Source: Gordonia sp049847105 (GTDB taxonomy: Bacteria > Actinomycetota > Actinomycetes > Mycobacteriales > Mycobacteriaceae). From it: 64,000 nucleotides of DNA. The stretch lies in the NCBI RefSeq assembly GCF_049847105.1, contig NZ_JBNCNS010000003.1:248001-312000 (forward strand). Reading direction: 5' to 3'. The translations under genes and the position numbers were made by a program. A model generated the notes under the pieces. That model was not told the origin of the DNA and searched no databases. It was given only the letters and a program-made list of their open reading frames with translations. Within the stretch, counting starts at the first letter, position 1; every line of letters begins with the position of its first letter. Shown in pieces: positions 49,295-58,282 of the stretch.

Positions 49295-49959
49295 CGGTCG
49301 CCGCGTGGTCCGGCCAGGCCCTCGACGGCATAGCGCACGATCAGCGCGCTCACCGGCCGGCCGTCGTCGTCGGGGTTCGACGACACCTGGAAGATTGTGA
49401 ACGACAGTAGGATTCGCGCCAACCATGCGCTCGCTCCGGCGACGTCGGTGTCCTGCGGGATCTCGCCGCGTTCACGTGCCGCCTCGACGTACGGCAGGAG
49501 GAACGATGCGGTTCGCTCCACGGCCTCGGTGCCATGTGTACCCAGGATGTGGATCATCGCGGCCGGGTTGGTCCCGCTCCTGGCGCGATGTGGCGTCTGA
49601 TCCCGCGGCGGGTTGATGGTCCGCGCGATGATCTCGCTGAACGCACCCACCTGTTCGGACAGGGTGGGCAGCGATGTGAGGGCCTCGGTGACCTCGTCGA
49701 AGAACCACTCGGTGGTCCGGCGTCGCAGTGCTTCCAGGAGGACGTCGCGGGACTCGTAGTACCGGTAGAGCGTGCCCCGGGCCACGCCGGCGGCCCGGGC
49801 CACCTCGGACATGCTGAGCCGTCGAACCCCGACCTGCCGTACTAGTCGGTCGGTGGCCTCGAGGAGCCGGTCTTCGGTTGCCTTGTCGGCCTCGGTCGTC
49901 CGCGTCGACGTCACGCCTCGGCCCGGTGCGGGCCAGAGATCCTCAAATCCGGTCGTCAC
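49291..49959 (-). CDS. TetR-family regulator of the CoA-transferase operon
   Basis: 222 residues. HTH: VGVRRLSMSEVARAAGVARGTLYRYYESRDVLLEALRRR; C-terminal half with WFFDEVTEALTSLPTLSEQV. GTG 49959 follows GGAGAA; the longer frame to 50166 would cover the promoter region. It is the first gene of its operon and divergent from the VOC gene at 50129. The spacer has the inverted repeat ACAGTT/AACTGT around 50060-50080 as a candidate operator. Confidence 0.85.
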   Translation of the reverse strand: MTTGFEDLWPAPGRGVTSTRTTEADKATEDRLLEATDRLVRQVGVRRLSMSEVARAAGVARGTLYRYYESRDVLLEALRRRTTEWFFDEVTEALTSLPTLSEQVGAFSEIIARTINPPRDQTPHRARSGTNPAAMIHILGTHGTEAVERTASFLLPYVEAARERGEIPQDTDVAGASAWLARILLSFTIFQVSSNPDDDGRPVSALIVRYAVEGLAGPRGDR

Positions 49960-50128
49960 GCCGATTCTCCTCGTCGCTGTTGCCTCGAGTGGCAGTCGGC
50001 CATTGCCGGCCAGTCTATGGCGGCGATATGAGTCGCCACCGGTGCCACCTGTCCATGCTAGACAGTTGTGCAGAAACTGTACTACTGTCTCACGAAGATC
50101 CTCATACGGTGGAAGTAAGGAGCAGCCC

Positions 50129-50983
50129 ATGCCCTCGACATCCGGATCGACGCAGAGCGTCGGCACGACAGTGGACCGGAACGTCTCGAATGTGCGCTGG
50201 CCGACCCTCGATCACCTCGCGGTGGGCGTGCGGCGCTGGGAGGACGCCTACCCTCGGTTCGTCGGCGAGCTCGGCGGGCGGTGGGGATACGGCGGAGTCT
50301 CCGGTGAGTACGCCCCGTACCAGCTCGTCTACGGTGACGGCCTCCGGATGGAGTTCATCGCGCCCGACAAGCCGGGCAGTTTCATGGACAGGTTCCTGGA
50401 ACAGCGCGGACCGTCGGCGCATCACCTCACCTTCAAGGTGCCCGACCTCGACGAGACCCTGGCCGACCTGCGCCGGCGGGGCTTCGCGACCTTCGGGGAC
50501 TCGCGGACGGACCCGATCTGGACCGAGGTCTTCATCCATCCGAAGGCATCGGGTATCGGCACCCTCGTCCAGGTGGTCCGGGCCGACGACGAGACCATCG
50601 TCGCCGAAGGGTCGTTCTCGACCGCCCCGGAGGATTTCCCCCGGGCTGGCACGCCGAACCGGGAGATGTCGATCGTCGGAATGACCGTGTCCGACCTCGA
50701 CCGGGCCCATGACCTTCTGGGTCGGGCGTTGCTCGGCGACGTCATCGAGGCCGGGGACGGATGGTTCTTCGCGACCTGGGGGCGCGGCCGCTCGATCCTG
50801 GTCCGCGAACCGTGGTCGACGCCCTGCTCTGCCGGCCTCTGGGAAGGTGCGTCGGAGGAGGGCGTGGCGTTCGTCCTCTTCGGCGACGGCGATCTCACCG
50901 CCGACGATCTTGCCGCCGACCCGGCGCGACTGGTCCGTCTGCCCGACCACGCGGACACCGGCGTCCCGGTCTGGCTGGCCTGA
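50129..50983 (+). CDS. VOC-family (glyoxalase-like) protein, two-domain
   Basis: 284 residues. Two beta-alpha-beta-beta-beta vicinal-oxygen-chelate modules: residues 25-150 (PTLDHLAVGVRRWEDAYPRF, MEFIAPDKPGSFMDRFL, HHLTFKVPDLDETLADLRRRG) and 170-280 (IVGMTVSDLDRAHDLLGRAL). Such enzymes are isomerases, epimerases, dioxygenases or resistance binders. AAGGAG before ATG 50129. Divergent from the TetR of a CoA-linked degradation operon, so a methylmalonyl-CoA-epimerase-like or ring-cleavage-type role is conceivable. Confidence 0.85.
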   Translation: MPSTSGSTQSVGTTVDRNVSNVRWPTLDHLAVGVRRWEDAYPRFVGELGGRWGYGGVSGEYAPYQLVYGDGLRMEFIAPDKPGSFMDRFLEQRGPSAHHLTFKVPDLDETLADLRRRGFATFGDSRTDPIWTEVFIHPKASGIGTLVQVVRADDETIVAEGSFSTAPEDFPRAGTPNREMSIVGMTVSDLDRAHDLLGRALLGDVIEAGDGWFFATWGRGRSILVREPWSTPCSAGLWEGASEEGVAFVLFGDGDLTADDLAADPARLVRLPDHADTGVPVWLA

Positions 50984-51460
50984 GAAAGCGGAGGTCGAGG
51001 TCTGGGCCTGGACGAGAAAAAATGTTGCGCTGCAGGATGTCCCGATTGCCGATCTGTGGATCGCCCGCGAGGTCGCCAGGCGCGACGGTCATGTCGCATC
51101 GATACCGATGATGCGTCGTGTGGTCGATGAGTTGCACGAGGAGGACCGGCTGGGATATTGCGTGTGGGCGACCGGAGTTCTGGTCGGTTCGCTGCTCGCG
51201 CGCGGTTCCGACGACGACCTCACCGAGGTGCAGGGTGCCATCGAACGTCTGGAAGTTGTGCGCGCCGAACAAGATTCGGCAGTTCGATCAGTCGCGCTGT
51301 TGCGGCTGCGTGCCCTCCTGGATCGTGCTCGCGGCGACCTCGATGGGTTTCGGGAGCTGACAGGACGCTATCGCGGCGGTCGGAATCGTACGGTTTCGAC
51401 GGACATCGCGATTGGGCGCAGGCGATGGGTGAGAACGAAGGACAGACGCCGACGCGATGA
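50984..51460 (+). pseudogene. C-terminal remnant of an ATPase/adenylate-cyclase-type regulator
   Basis: The frame from about 51005 reads ENVALQDVPIADLWIARE-like text, then LGYCVWATGVLVGSLLARGSD and RLRALLDRARGDLDGFRELT, then breaks near 51385; the next frame continues with ESYGFDGHRDWAQAMG to a TGA at 51460. Together they match the TPR-rich C-terminus of large mycobacterial cyclase/AAA regulators, where the pattern is RALLARARGD...GFEGHIAWAEAM. The N-terminal catalytic and ATPase domains are missing and a one-base frameshift splits the rest, so it is a decayed fragment. Confidence 0.6.
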
Positions 51461-51477
51461 TGGGCGGTATCCGGCCG

Positions 51478-52197
51478 TCACCCGAAGATCGGCGGAAGAC
51501 AGAACAGGACCACGACGCCCCACACGACGTGGGTGCAGATCGGTGCCAAGACGCCGTCTGTGCATCGCCGGAGTACCGCACAGATCACGCCCAGGATGAG
51601 CGCGGCGAATCCGAGCATCGGATTGCCGCTGGCGAGCGTGGCAAGCGTGTAAAGGACCGTCGACACCAGCACCGGGTGGTGATTCTGCGCGGCCGAGTAG
51701 ACGCCGCCGCGGAAGAACACCTCCTCGGCCAGGCCGTTGCCGAGGGTGATCACGGTGACAGCGATGATGCTGCCGCGATCACCGAGGTCGAGGACCTGGG
51801 TGACCAGGTCGGCGAGGGCCGGGATCTCCCGGGTGATGAGTGCCCCGACCACGAATGCCGCTCCGACGAGCAGACCGATCGCCGTGCCGAGGGTGGCAGC
51901 GCCGATCGTCGACGATCGGCCCGTCGCCGATCCGGCTCGAATGCCGAATCGGCCCAGTCGAATCGGCCCCGAGAGCAGCCCGCCGACGATCCAGATCGCC
52001 GCCAACGCGATCGTCAACGGATAGAAGGAAGCATCGCCCGGCTCTGACGAGAGTGAGAAGCCCAGGACCACCGCACCCAGGACGAGGAAGATCGCGACCA
52101 CCCGTCGTCGGCGCGTCAGTGTCGCCGGATCGTCGAATCGGGTCGCCGGTGCCGGTGCGGTGAGTCGTCGCCTGAGGTTGTCGAGAGTGACAGTCAT
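51478..52197 (-). CDS. CPBP-family intramembrane protease
   Basis: 239 residues, six to seven helices. The CAAX-protease/bacteriocin-processing motif is visible: NGLAEEVFFRGGVYSAAQNH with the double glutamate and Arg, and later the second and third motifs CTHVVWGVVVLFCLPP (His). The N-terminal 35 residues are basic. Known roles include lysis of signal/CAAX-type peptides and bacteriocin self-immunity. Start ATG 52197 overlaps the upstream dehydrogenase stop by 4 bases. Confidence 0.85.
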   Translation of the reverse strand: MTVTLDNLRRRLTAPAPATRFDDPATLTRRRRVVAIFLVLGAVVLGFSLSSEPGDASFYPLTIALAAIWIVGGLLSGPIRLGRFGIRAGSATGRSSTIGAATLGTAIGLLVGAAFVVGALITREIPALADLVTQVLDLGDRGSIIAVTVITLGNGLAEEVFFRGGVYSAAQNHHPVLVSTVLYTLATLASGNPMLGFAALILGVICAVLRRCTDGVLAPICTHVVWGVVVLFCLPPIFG

Positions 52198-53282
52198 CCT
52201 GACAGCAGGGATACCACGCTTCGCACCCGACGCGTCGTGAAGCCCACGATCGAACCGATCCCGCCGGTGACCGCACGCCGGATCCTCATCAGGTCGCCGC
52301 CGGCCCATCCCGGGTCGGTGTCCGCGAGATGATGCGGGTCGGCCAGCGCACACACCGAGCGGGGTGGCGTGGTGTGTACGGCCGATTCGATGGCCTCTCG
52401 CATCGGGACCAGCCCGTTCGGCGGATCCGGAACCAGGTCGCGGATGGAATGTTCGGTCGCTGTCATCGGCTGGCTGAGCGACGCCACGAGATCGGCGGTC
52501 AGCGAGCTCGGCACCGGGACGAGCATGCCGGTCACCCGGCCGGCCAGGTGCGAGTTCACGAAGGGGACCGGCACCCGGAGGCGGGGCTGCCGGATGGCAC
52601 GGATGTACTCCGACAGGACCGATTCGTACCGTGTGCCGACGTCGGGGCCTGCGATGTCGTAGGCACCCGGCGGGAAGGCCGGGTCGATGACCTCCACCAG
52701 GTAATGGATGACATCGCGGACCGAGATCGGGTCCATCGGGTTGTCCACCCAGCCCGGTTGCGGGATCACCGCGAGCCGGTCGGCCACGTACCGGATGATC
52801 TCGAACGACGTCGAGCCGGCGCCCAGGATCACCGCGGCTCGCAGCCACACCAGATCGGGGCCGCCCGGGATGTCGAGGGCGGCACCGACCTCGGCGCGAC
52901 TGCGCAGATGCCTGGATAGGTCGTCGTGGTCACAGTCGGGTACGAAGCCGCCGAGGTAGACGATCCTGGGCACGTTCGTCGCGCGTGCCGCGACCGCGAC
53001 GTTGTGCGCGGCGCGCGTGTCGGCTTCGTCGAAGTCCTGCTGACCGATCCCGTGGACCAGGAAGTAGAGCGCATCGATGTCGCCGGCGCTCGCGACCGCA
53101 TCGTGCGCCGACTCGCTGTCGTCGGCGTCCATGGCGATGGCCGTGACGCGGCCGTACCAGCCGAAACGTCGCAGTGTGGCCGGCCGGCGGCTGGTCACGA
53201 CGACGTCGTCGCCGCGGTCGACCAGCGCACACACGAGACGGGAGCCGACATATCCGGTGGCACCGGTGACCAGCACTCTCAT
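52194..53282 (-). CDS. NAD(P)H-binding SDR-like epimerase/reductase
   Basis: 362 residues, extended or atypical SDR. MRVLVTGATGYVGSRLVCALVDRGDDV is the NAD(P) loop; ALYFLVHGIGQQDFDEAD and RIVYLGGFVPDCDHDDLSRHL, then VWLRAAVILGAGSTSFEII resemble the NmrA/DUF2867-associated group (Rv-type conserved oxidoreductases). The YxxxK pattern is not clear in this group. ATG 53282; the operon also contains the CPBP protease. Substrate unknown. Confidence 0.8.
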   Translation of the reverse strand: MRVLVTGATGYVGSRLVCALVDRGDDVVVTSRRPATLRRFGWYGRVTAIAMDADDSESAHDAVASAGDIDALYFLVHGIGQQDFDEADTRAAHNVAVAARATNVPRIVYLGGFVPDCDHDDLSRHLRSRAEVGAALDIPGGPDLVWLRAAVILGAGSTSFEIIRYVADRLAVIPQPGWVDNPMDPISVRDVIHYLVEVIDPAFPPGAYDIAGPDVGTRYESVLSEYIRAIRQPRLRVPVPFVNSHLAGRVTGMLVPVPSSLTADLVASLSQPMTATEHSIRDLVPDPPNGLVPMREAIESAVHTTPPRSVCALADPHHLADTDPGWAGGDLMRIRRAVTGGIGSIVGFTTRRVRSVVSLLSG

Positions 53283-53329
53283 CGGTCTGTCCGTGCGTGT
53301 GCGGGTCGGGTCGAGGTCATGCTTCGACG

Positions 53330-54190
53330 CTAGGTGCGAATGCGGACAACCTGCCGCTGCCGGGCGCGGTGTGCAACGCGATCGCGACGTCGGTCACGGT
53401 CGTATAACGACAGTCAGCGGCCGAGGCGGTGACGCCGATCAGGATCGTCGCGGTCAACAGCAGGGCGCTGTACCCGAGCACGACGGTCGAGGTCGACGGC
53501 TCCCACAACTGGCGTCGGCGGTCTGGGGTGCCAGCGGTGCGATCGTGTTGAGGTCCACCGACGACGGATACCGCGTAACCCCAGTACGACGGGAACAACC
53601 ACGAGAGTTGTTGCAGCCCCGGGGTGGTGAGACGGAAGAGACCGCCACAGAACACCAGCTGTGAGATGACGGCGATGACCATCGGCGGCATCGTCTGCTC
53701 GGCGGAGCGCACCGAAGCGGAAATGGCCAGTCCGCACAGCGGGTGACGGCGGCCGGGTACGTCGGTGTTGCTCGTGGGCGGTGTCGGGGTGGGCGGCGAC
53801 GAACGCGAAGATCTCCGCTCAGTCGCCGGTGCCCATCGCGGCGCCCACCTGGTCGGGAGCGCCGCAGAAAGCGGTCTTGCCACCCGGTGCGAGGAGCAAG
53901 ACCTGATCGCACATCGACAGGTGGGTCAGCGAATGGGTGACCACGACGACCACCCGGCCGGCGTCGGCGAGGCGCCGTAGTGTGGCCATGACCTGCCGGT
54001 CCAGCGCCGGGCCCAATCCGGACGTCGGTTCGTCGAGGATCAGCAGCGACGGACCGGTGAGCAGTTCCATCGCCCGCGCCCACCGGTGGCGAGGCAGGCG
54101 TGAAGTCGGCCCACCGCGATGTCGGCAAGGGCTTCCATCTGGTAGGCACGCAGCACCTTGACCGCTCCGTCCACCACCCCGGCGCCCCGC
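53330..54190 (-). pseudogene. Decayed FHA-ABC-type transporter (paralogue of 55747-58155)
   Basis: Three pieces in different frames on the minus strand match the intact exporter at 55747-58155. About 53870-54110 gives ELLTGPSLLILDEPTSGLGP and AGRVVVVVTHSLTHLSMCDQVLLLAPGGKTAFCG (Walker B to D-loop and H-loop). About 53400-53730 gives LAISASVRSAEQTMPPMVIAVISQLVF and LFPSYWGYAVSV (last membrane helices). The signature and Walker A region, FHA domains and first helices are deleted, and stops and frameshifts separate the parts. About 54110-54190 retains QMEALADIAVGRL from a different or diverged ATPase segment. Confidence 0.75.
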
Positions 54191-54405
54191 ACGCCGTCGG
54201 TGCATCGCCGTAGGTTTGCCCAGTGTGTGGATGCACGGATCAACTGAGTACTGCACTAACCTGCACCCTGAGAGTCACAGACGTGAAGGCGTGCCCGGGA
54301 ACCTTTCCGGTCGCCGTTGCATCGAACAATTGTATTGAGCATCCAGCGCCCGGCCAGAACACCGGTCAACCCGCGCGACTGCACACGACGAGGGGAACAG
54401 GGACG

Positions 54406-55680
54406 ATGACGAATCGGCAGCCGGTGGTGCGTTGGGTGGGGGTTCTCGCCGCGATCACGGCGATCGCAGGATGCACCACTCAGGGAGAGGCGACCAGTGT
54501 GTCCGCGTCCGGTCCGGCGTCCGAGCCGTCCGTGGACGCCGCGGCCCTCGACACCGGCGCCTATCCGACCACACCGAGGCCTGCCTTCGGGAAGGCCACT
54601 CAGGACAACATTCTCCAGGTCGAGGGGCAGCGGATGGCTCAGTTCGTGGTGGTGCCGTTCGAGATCGACGACGACCTCACGAATGCGAAAATGCCGACGA
54701 TGGTGATCAGCGGGCCGAGCGGTCTCGGCATGGTGCTCGCTCCCGACACCGCGAAGGTGCCCGCGAACGAGAAGATGATGATGGGCTTCGTCGACGCGGC
54801 CGCGACCTCGGATGAGAGCCTGCGCGCCGGGACCAAGCGGGCCCTCAACAACATGGTGCTCCGCTATCTGACCCCCGCTGACGCAAGGGACGCCGCCCGG
54901 CAGATGGCCGACGCCACCGCGGCCGGGGACAAAGCGCGACCGACGACGCTGCCCGGGCTACCGGACACGCTGGTCGTGCAGGCAGGCCACGGTGGGAACA
55001 AGCAGATGATGGCCTTCACGCCGCACAACTCTTATGTGCTCTATCAGTGGTTCGAGACGACGCCGTCGCCGCAGAACATGTTGGAGCCGACCGTCCGTAA
55101 GGCCCTTGCGCTCCAGAGTGCGCTGATCGACAAGTTCCCGGCCACGCCGACAAAGGACGAGGCCAAGGCCAGGGGCATCACCGGGAGCAGTGCACCCGTC
55201 GTCGATCAGAATCATGTTCTGATCTACGCGTTGCCCTACACCGACGACGAGATCAAGAAGGGTGTCAAAACCGCACTTCCCGGCGGCAGCATCCGAGCGG
55301 TTTACGGACCCCGTGGGATGGCGCAGATGAGCAGTGATCCCAAGACCGACTTCACCATGCTCACCGACGTCGGCGCCACGGCCAACGCCATCGAGAAATC
55401 GACCGTGTACCGGGCGTCCACGCCTGATGGCGCAAAGACCATCGTCGACATCTCGCTGGCATCGAGCCGAAGCCAGGGCTGGGCCGATGCGGCGGTTCCG
55501 GTCGGGCTGCCCGCCGCCAAGTGCCAGAGCAAGACGCTCGACACCGGTACGTGGTACGCCTGCTACGTGCAGAAGGGGCGCTACGTCGGCAACTACAGCG
55601 CACAGAACAAAAAGGACGTGCACCAAGCGATCTCGGCACAATACGTGATCCTCACCAAGGCGGATCAGAACGCGAACTAG
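54406..55680 (+). CDS. Large secreted lipoprotein (DUF7373-like)
   Basis: 424 residues. A basic N-terminus and hydrophobic stretch (VGVLAAITAIAGC) end in a lipobox with the acylated Cys at about 25, followed by a Ser/Ala-rich linker. The mature body contains two related halves (GKATQDNILQVEGQRMAQFVVVP; later SKTLDTGTWYACYVQKGRYVG) typical of the large lipoproteins of Gordonia/Rhodococcus/Nocardia now called DUF7373. It has four or more cysteines near the end. ATG 54406 after GAGGGGAACAGGGACG. Located between the decayed and the intact FHA-ABC transporter, so it may be an accessory. Confidence 0.75.
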   Translation: MTNRQPVVRWVGVLAAITAIAGCTTQGEATSVSASGPASEPSVDAAALDTGAYPTTPRPAFGKATQDNILQVEGQRMAQFVVVPFEIDDDLTNAKMPTMVISGPSGLGMVLAPDTAKVPANEKMMMGFVDAAATSDESLRAGTKRALNNMVLRYLTPADARDAARQMADATAAGDKARPTTLPGLPDTLVVQAGHGGNKQMMAFTPHNSYVLYQWFETTPSPQNMLEPTVRKALALQSALIDKFPATPTKDEAKARGITGSSAPVVDQNHVLIYALPYTDDEIKKGVKTALPGGSIRAVYGPRGMAQMSSDPKTDFTMLTDVGATANAIEKSTVYRASTPDGAKTIVDISLASSRSQGWADAAVPVGLPAAKCQSKTLDTGTWYACYVQKGRYVGNYSAQNKKDVHQAISAQYVILTKADQNAN

Positions 55681-55691
55681 AACGCGAACTA
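55668..55691. repeat. 12-base tandem duplication over the lipoprotein stop
   Basis: AACGCGAACTAG occurs twice head to tail, duplicating the last three codons and stop of the lipoprotein gene. The protein is unaffected because the first stop is used. Confidence 0.8.
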
Positions 55692-55718
55692 GAGCGTCGG
55701 TGCTCGGCAGTGCGCAAC

Positions 55719-55750
55719 CTGAACCATCCGGCCCGGGCCGGATGGTTCAG
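55719..55750. terminator. Perfect palindrome terminator between convergent genes
   Basis: A 32-base perfect palindrome, CTGAACCATCCGGCCC and its complement, lies between the lipoprotein stop (plus) and the FHA-ABC stop (minus, at 55747), overlapping the latter by 4 bases. It can terminate both transcripts. Confidence 0.75.
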
Positions 55751-58155
55751 CGATGCCGTTTGAGCCGCAACCGCGACGCTGTGTAAACGACGAGCACGAT
55801 CGAGATGAGCAGCAGCGCACTGTAGCTCAGCACTACGTTGCTCAGCTCTGGCTCCCACAGCTTCGTGTCCTGGGCTTGTGGTGTCATCGCGGAGATTCTG
55901 GTGAGGTCGACAGCAATCGCGGAGGTCGCATACCCCCAGTAGGAGGGGAACAGCCACGACAGCTGCTGCAGCCCGGGCGCAGTGAGCTCGAACAGGCCGC
56001 CGGAGAACACCAACTGCGAGATGACCATGATCACCAGCGGTGGCATGGTCTGTTCGTTGGATTGCACGGTGGCCGAAATGGCAAGGCCCACCAAGGTACT
56101 CACACATGCCAGTGCGGCGACGGAGATGAACAACTCCAGTGGACCAGAGCCGATCACTCCGCCGCTGGGTGTGCCTTTGCCGACAAAGACGATCGCGACC
56201 ATGACCGCGGACTGGATGATGGTGGTGACGAAGTACACCATGATTTTCGCGGCGAGGTAGGCGTGCGGCCGCAGGCCAACGGCGCGTTCACGTTCGAAGA
56301 TGTCGCGTTCGCCGACGAGGTCACGCACGGTCAGCGCGGTCCCCATGAAAGCGGCACCGATGACCAATACGATCAGAATCTGGATGGCCTCGCCGCCACT
56401 GTTGGCGCCGAACCCGGCCGACCCGGGGATGACCAGTGTCAGCAGACCGAGCACGATCGGCATTATCGCGAGGAACGCGAGGTAGCCGGGATCGGCGAAG
56501 ATCAGCCTGATCTGGCGGCGAGCTACGGTGCTGCACTGATCCCAGCCGCTGCTCTGCGGTGCTGAGCTGGCGTGACCGGCGGGCCGTGGCGGGCGCGACG
56601 GGCGCGGGGTATGACGGGTGCGTTGCAGGTGTTGCTGGTAGGCCGCATCCGGGTGGGCAGCCACGAATGCGAAGATTTCTGCCCAGTCGTCGGTCCCCAT
56701 CGCCCCGGCCACATCATCAGGATTGCCGCAGAATGCGGTTTTGCCGCCCGGCGCCAGCAGCAGCACCTGGTCGCACATGGCCATGTAGGTCAGAGAGTGG
56801 GTGACGACGAGTACCACACGGCCCGCGTCGGCGAGACGGCGCAAGGTTGCCATCACCTGACGGTCGAGCGCAGGATCGAGCCCGGACGTGGGTTCGTCGA
56901 GGATCAGCAGCGACGGGCCGGTGAGCAATTCCATCGCCACCGACGCCCGCTTGCGTTGGCCGCCTGACAGTTTGTCGACGCGGGTATCGAAGTGCTCGGT
57001 CAGCTGGAGCTCTTCGAGGACACCGGCGATGACCGAGTCCCGGTCGGCGGTGGACAGGTCTGGTGGGAGACGAAGTTCGGCGGCGTAGCGCAAGGCCTGG
57101 CGAAGACTGAGTTTGTGGTGCAGGACGTCCTGCTGGGGAACCATGCCGATACGGGTGCGCAGCGCGTCGTATTCGTCGTGGACGTTGCGCCCTTCGAAGG
57201 TGACCTCACCTGTCGTCGGGCTACTCAGACCGGCCGCGATCTTCGACACGGTGGATTTACCGGCACCGGAGGGGCCGATGACGGCGGTCAGGGTGCCCGG
57301 TCGGGCGGCGAAGTCGATGTCTTTGAGGAGCTTCTTGTCACCGTCGACGACGAGGTTGATGCCTTGCAGGTGTAGTCCGCCGCCGGTGATCGCCGGGGCC
57401 TGGCCGCGGCGCAGGGTGTGGCCGGCCAGCACGAAGTCGGAGTTGCCGATGGTCAGGACGGCGCCGTCGGTCAGCGCGGTGGGTGTACTGATCCGGCTTC
57501 CATTGACATGGGTGCCGTTGACACTGCCCAGGTCCTCGATCAGTACACCGGTGCGATGTGCGGTGATACGGGCGTGGTGGCGCGAGACGAGCATGTCGTC
57601 GACGATGATGTCGTTGCCCGGCGTGCGGCCGATGGTCTGCGCGCCGGACAGGACGATCTCGTTGCCGTCGCTGTTGTGCTGGATGGGTTGCAGATGTGGC
57701 GCCCCGCGCAGCTGCGGTGGCATCACGAAGGCTGAGGTGCTCGGTATCTGCGGCTGTCGCGGTTGCGGCGGGAGCGGTGGTGGAGTGTAGGGCCGTTGGG
57801 GTGGCACCATCCCGGCCTGTGGCGTGGGATCGAGCTGATGTGGTGCGGGGGCAGCGGCCAGGGCGATGACCAGGATGGGGCCGCGGCCGGGGCTGCCCAG
57901 GTGCAGTTGTGCGGTGCCGGTGACCGGCTGCTCGGTGAGAAGCCGGCCCGCCGAGAACACCCGCGCATCGTGCCCGCCGATCGCGATCCACCAGCGGTCG
58001 CCACGCCATTCGATGCGCAGATGGTGATCTTCGACCATCGGATGATCAACGACGATGTCGTTGTCGGGGGCCGCACCCACGGTGAGGCGGGGTTGGTCCC
58101 CCAGCGTGCGTAGCGTCCCCTCGACAGACACGCTGCCCGGCGTCATCGTCGTCAT
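55747..58155 (-). CDS. FHA-FHA-ABC exporter (Rv1747-like)
   Basis: 802 residues. FHA domain 1 (about 14-95) is degenerate: the usual GR and SxxH residues read VGAAPDND and VEDHH. A Pro-rich linker (PPQRPYTPPPLPPQPRQ) leads to a canonical FHA domain 2 (about 165-240; IGRTPGNDIIVDDMLVSRHHARI, LGSVNGTHVNG). The ABC ATPase follows with GPSGAGKS (294-301), LSGGQRKRASVA, LLILDEPTSGLDP, then six membrane helices (about 555-800) in the ABC-2 fold. In Mycobacterium Rv1747 the FHA domains are bound by Ser/Thr-kinase phosphosites and the transporter affects lipooligosaccharides. It ends the leftward run of dynamin-Hsp70-repeat genes. Confidence 0.9.
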   Translation of the reverse strand: MTTMTPGSVSVEGTLRTLGDQPRLTVGAAPDNDIVVDHPMVEDHHLRIEWRGDRWWIAIGGHDARVFSAGRLLTEQPVTGTAQLHLGSPGRGPILVIALAAAPAPHQLDPTPQAGMVPPQRPYTPPPLPPQPRQPQIPSTSAFVMPPQLRGAPHLQPIQHNSDGNEIVLSGAQTIGRTPGNDIIVDDMLVSRHHARITAHRTGVLIEDLGSVNGTHVNGSRISTPTALTDGAVLTIGNSDFVLAGHTLRRGQAPAITGGGLHLQGINLVVDGDKKLLKDIDFAARPGTLTAVIGPSGAGKSTVSKIAAGLSSPTTGEVTFEGRNVHDEYDALRTRIGMVPQQDVLHHKLSLRQALRYAAELRLPPDLSTADRDSVIAGVLEELQLTEHFDTRVDKLSGGQRKRASVAMELLTGPSLLILDEPTSGLDPALDRQVMATLRRLADAGRVVLVVTHSLTYMAMCDQVLLLAPGGKTAFCGNPDDVAGAMGTDDWAEIFAFVAAHPDAAYQQHLQRTRHTPRPSRPPRPAGHASSAPQSSGWDQCSTVARRQIRLIFADPGYLAFLAIMPIVLGLLTLVIPGSAGFGANSGGEAIQILIVLVIGAAFMGTALTVRDLVGERDIFERERAVGLRPHAYLAAKIMVYFVTTIIQSAVMVAIVFVGKGTPSGGVIGSGPLELFISVAALACVSTLVGLAISATVQSNEQTMPPLVIMVISQLVFSGGLFELTAPGLQQLSWLFPSYWGYATSAIAVDLTRISAMTPQAQDTKLWEPELSNVVLSYSALLLISIVLVVYTASRLRLKRHR

Positions 58156-58282
58156 CACTGGTGCGGTCCGATCTCGTGGAGATGGTGGTTGTGCTGTGCT
58201 GCATACGGTTTGGCCGGGTGCGGCGACGGCGGGCGTCGCCCCACCCGGCCGGTCCGGGTAGTGCGTCAATTCATCAGCGATG

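Noticed and set aside
57338..58113. Pro/Arg-rich frames over the FHA linker
   Set aside because: Produced by the Pro-rich linker codons of the FHA-ABC gene.
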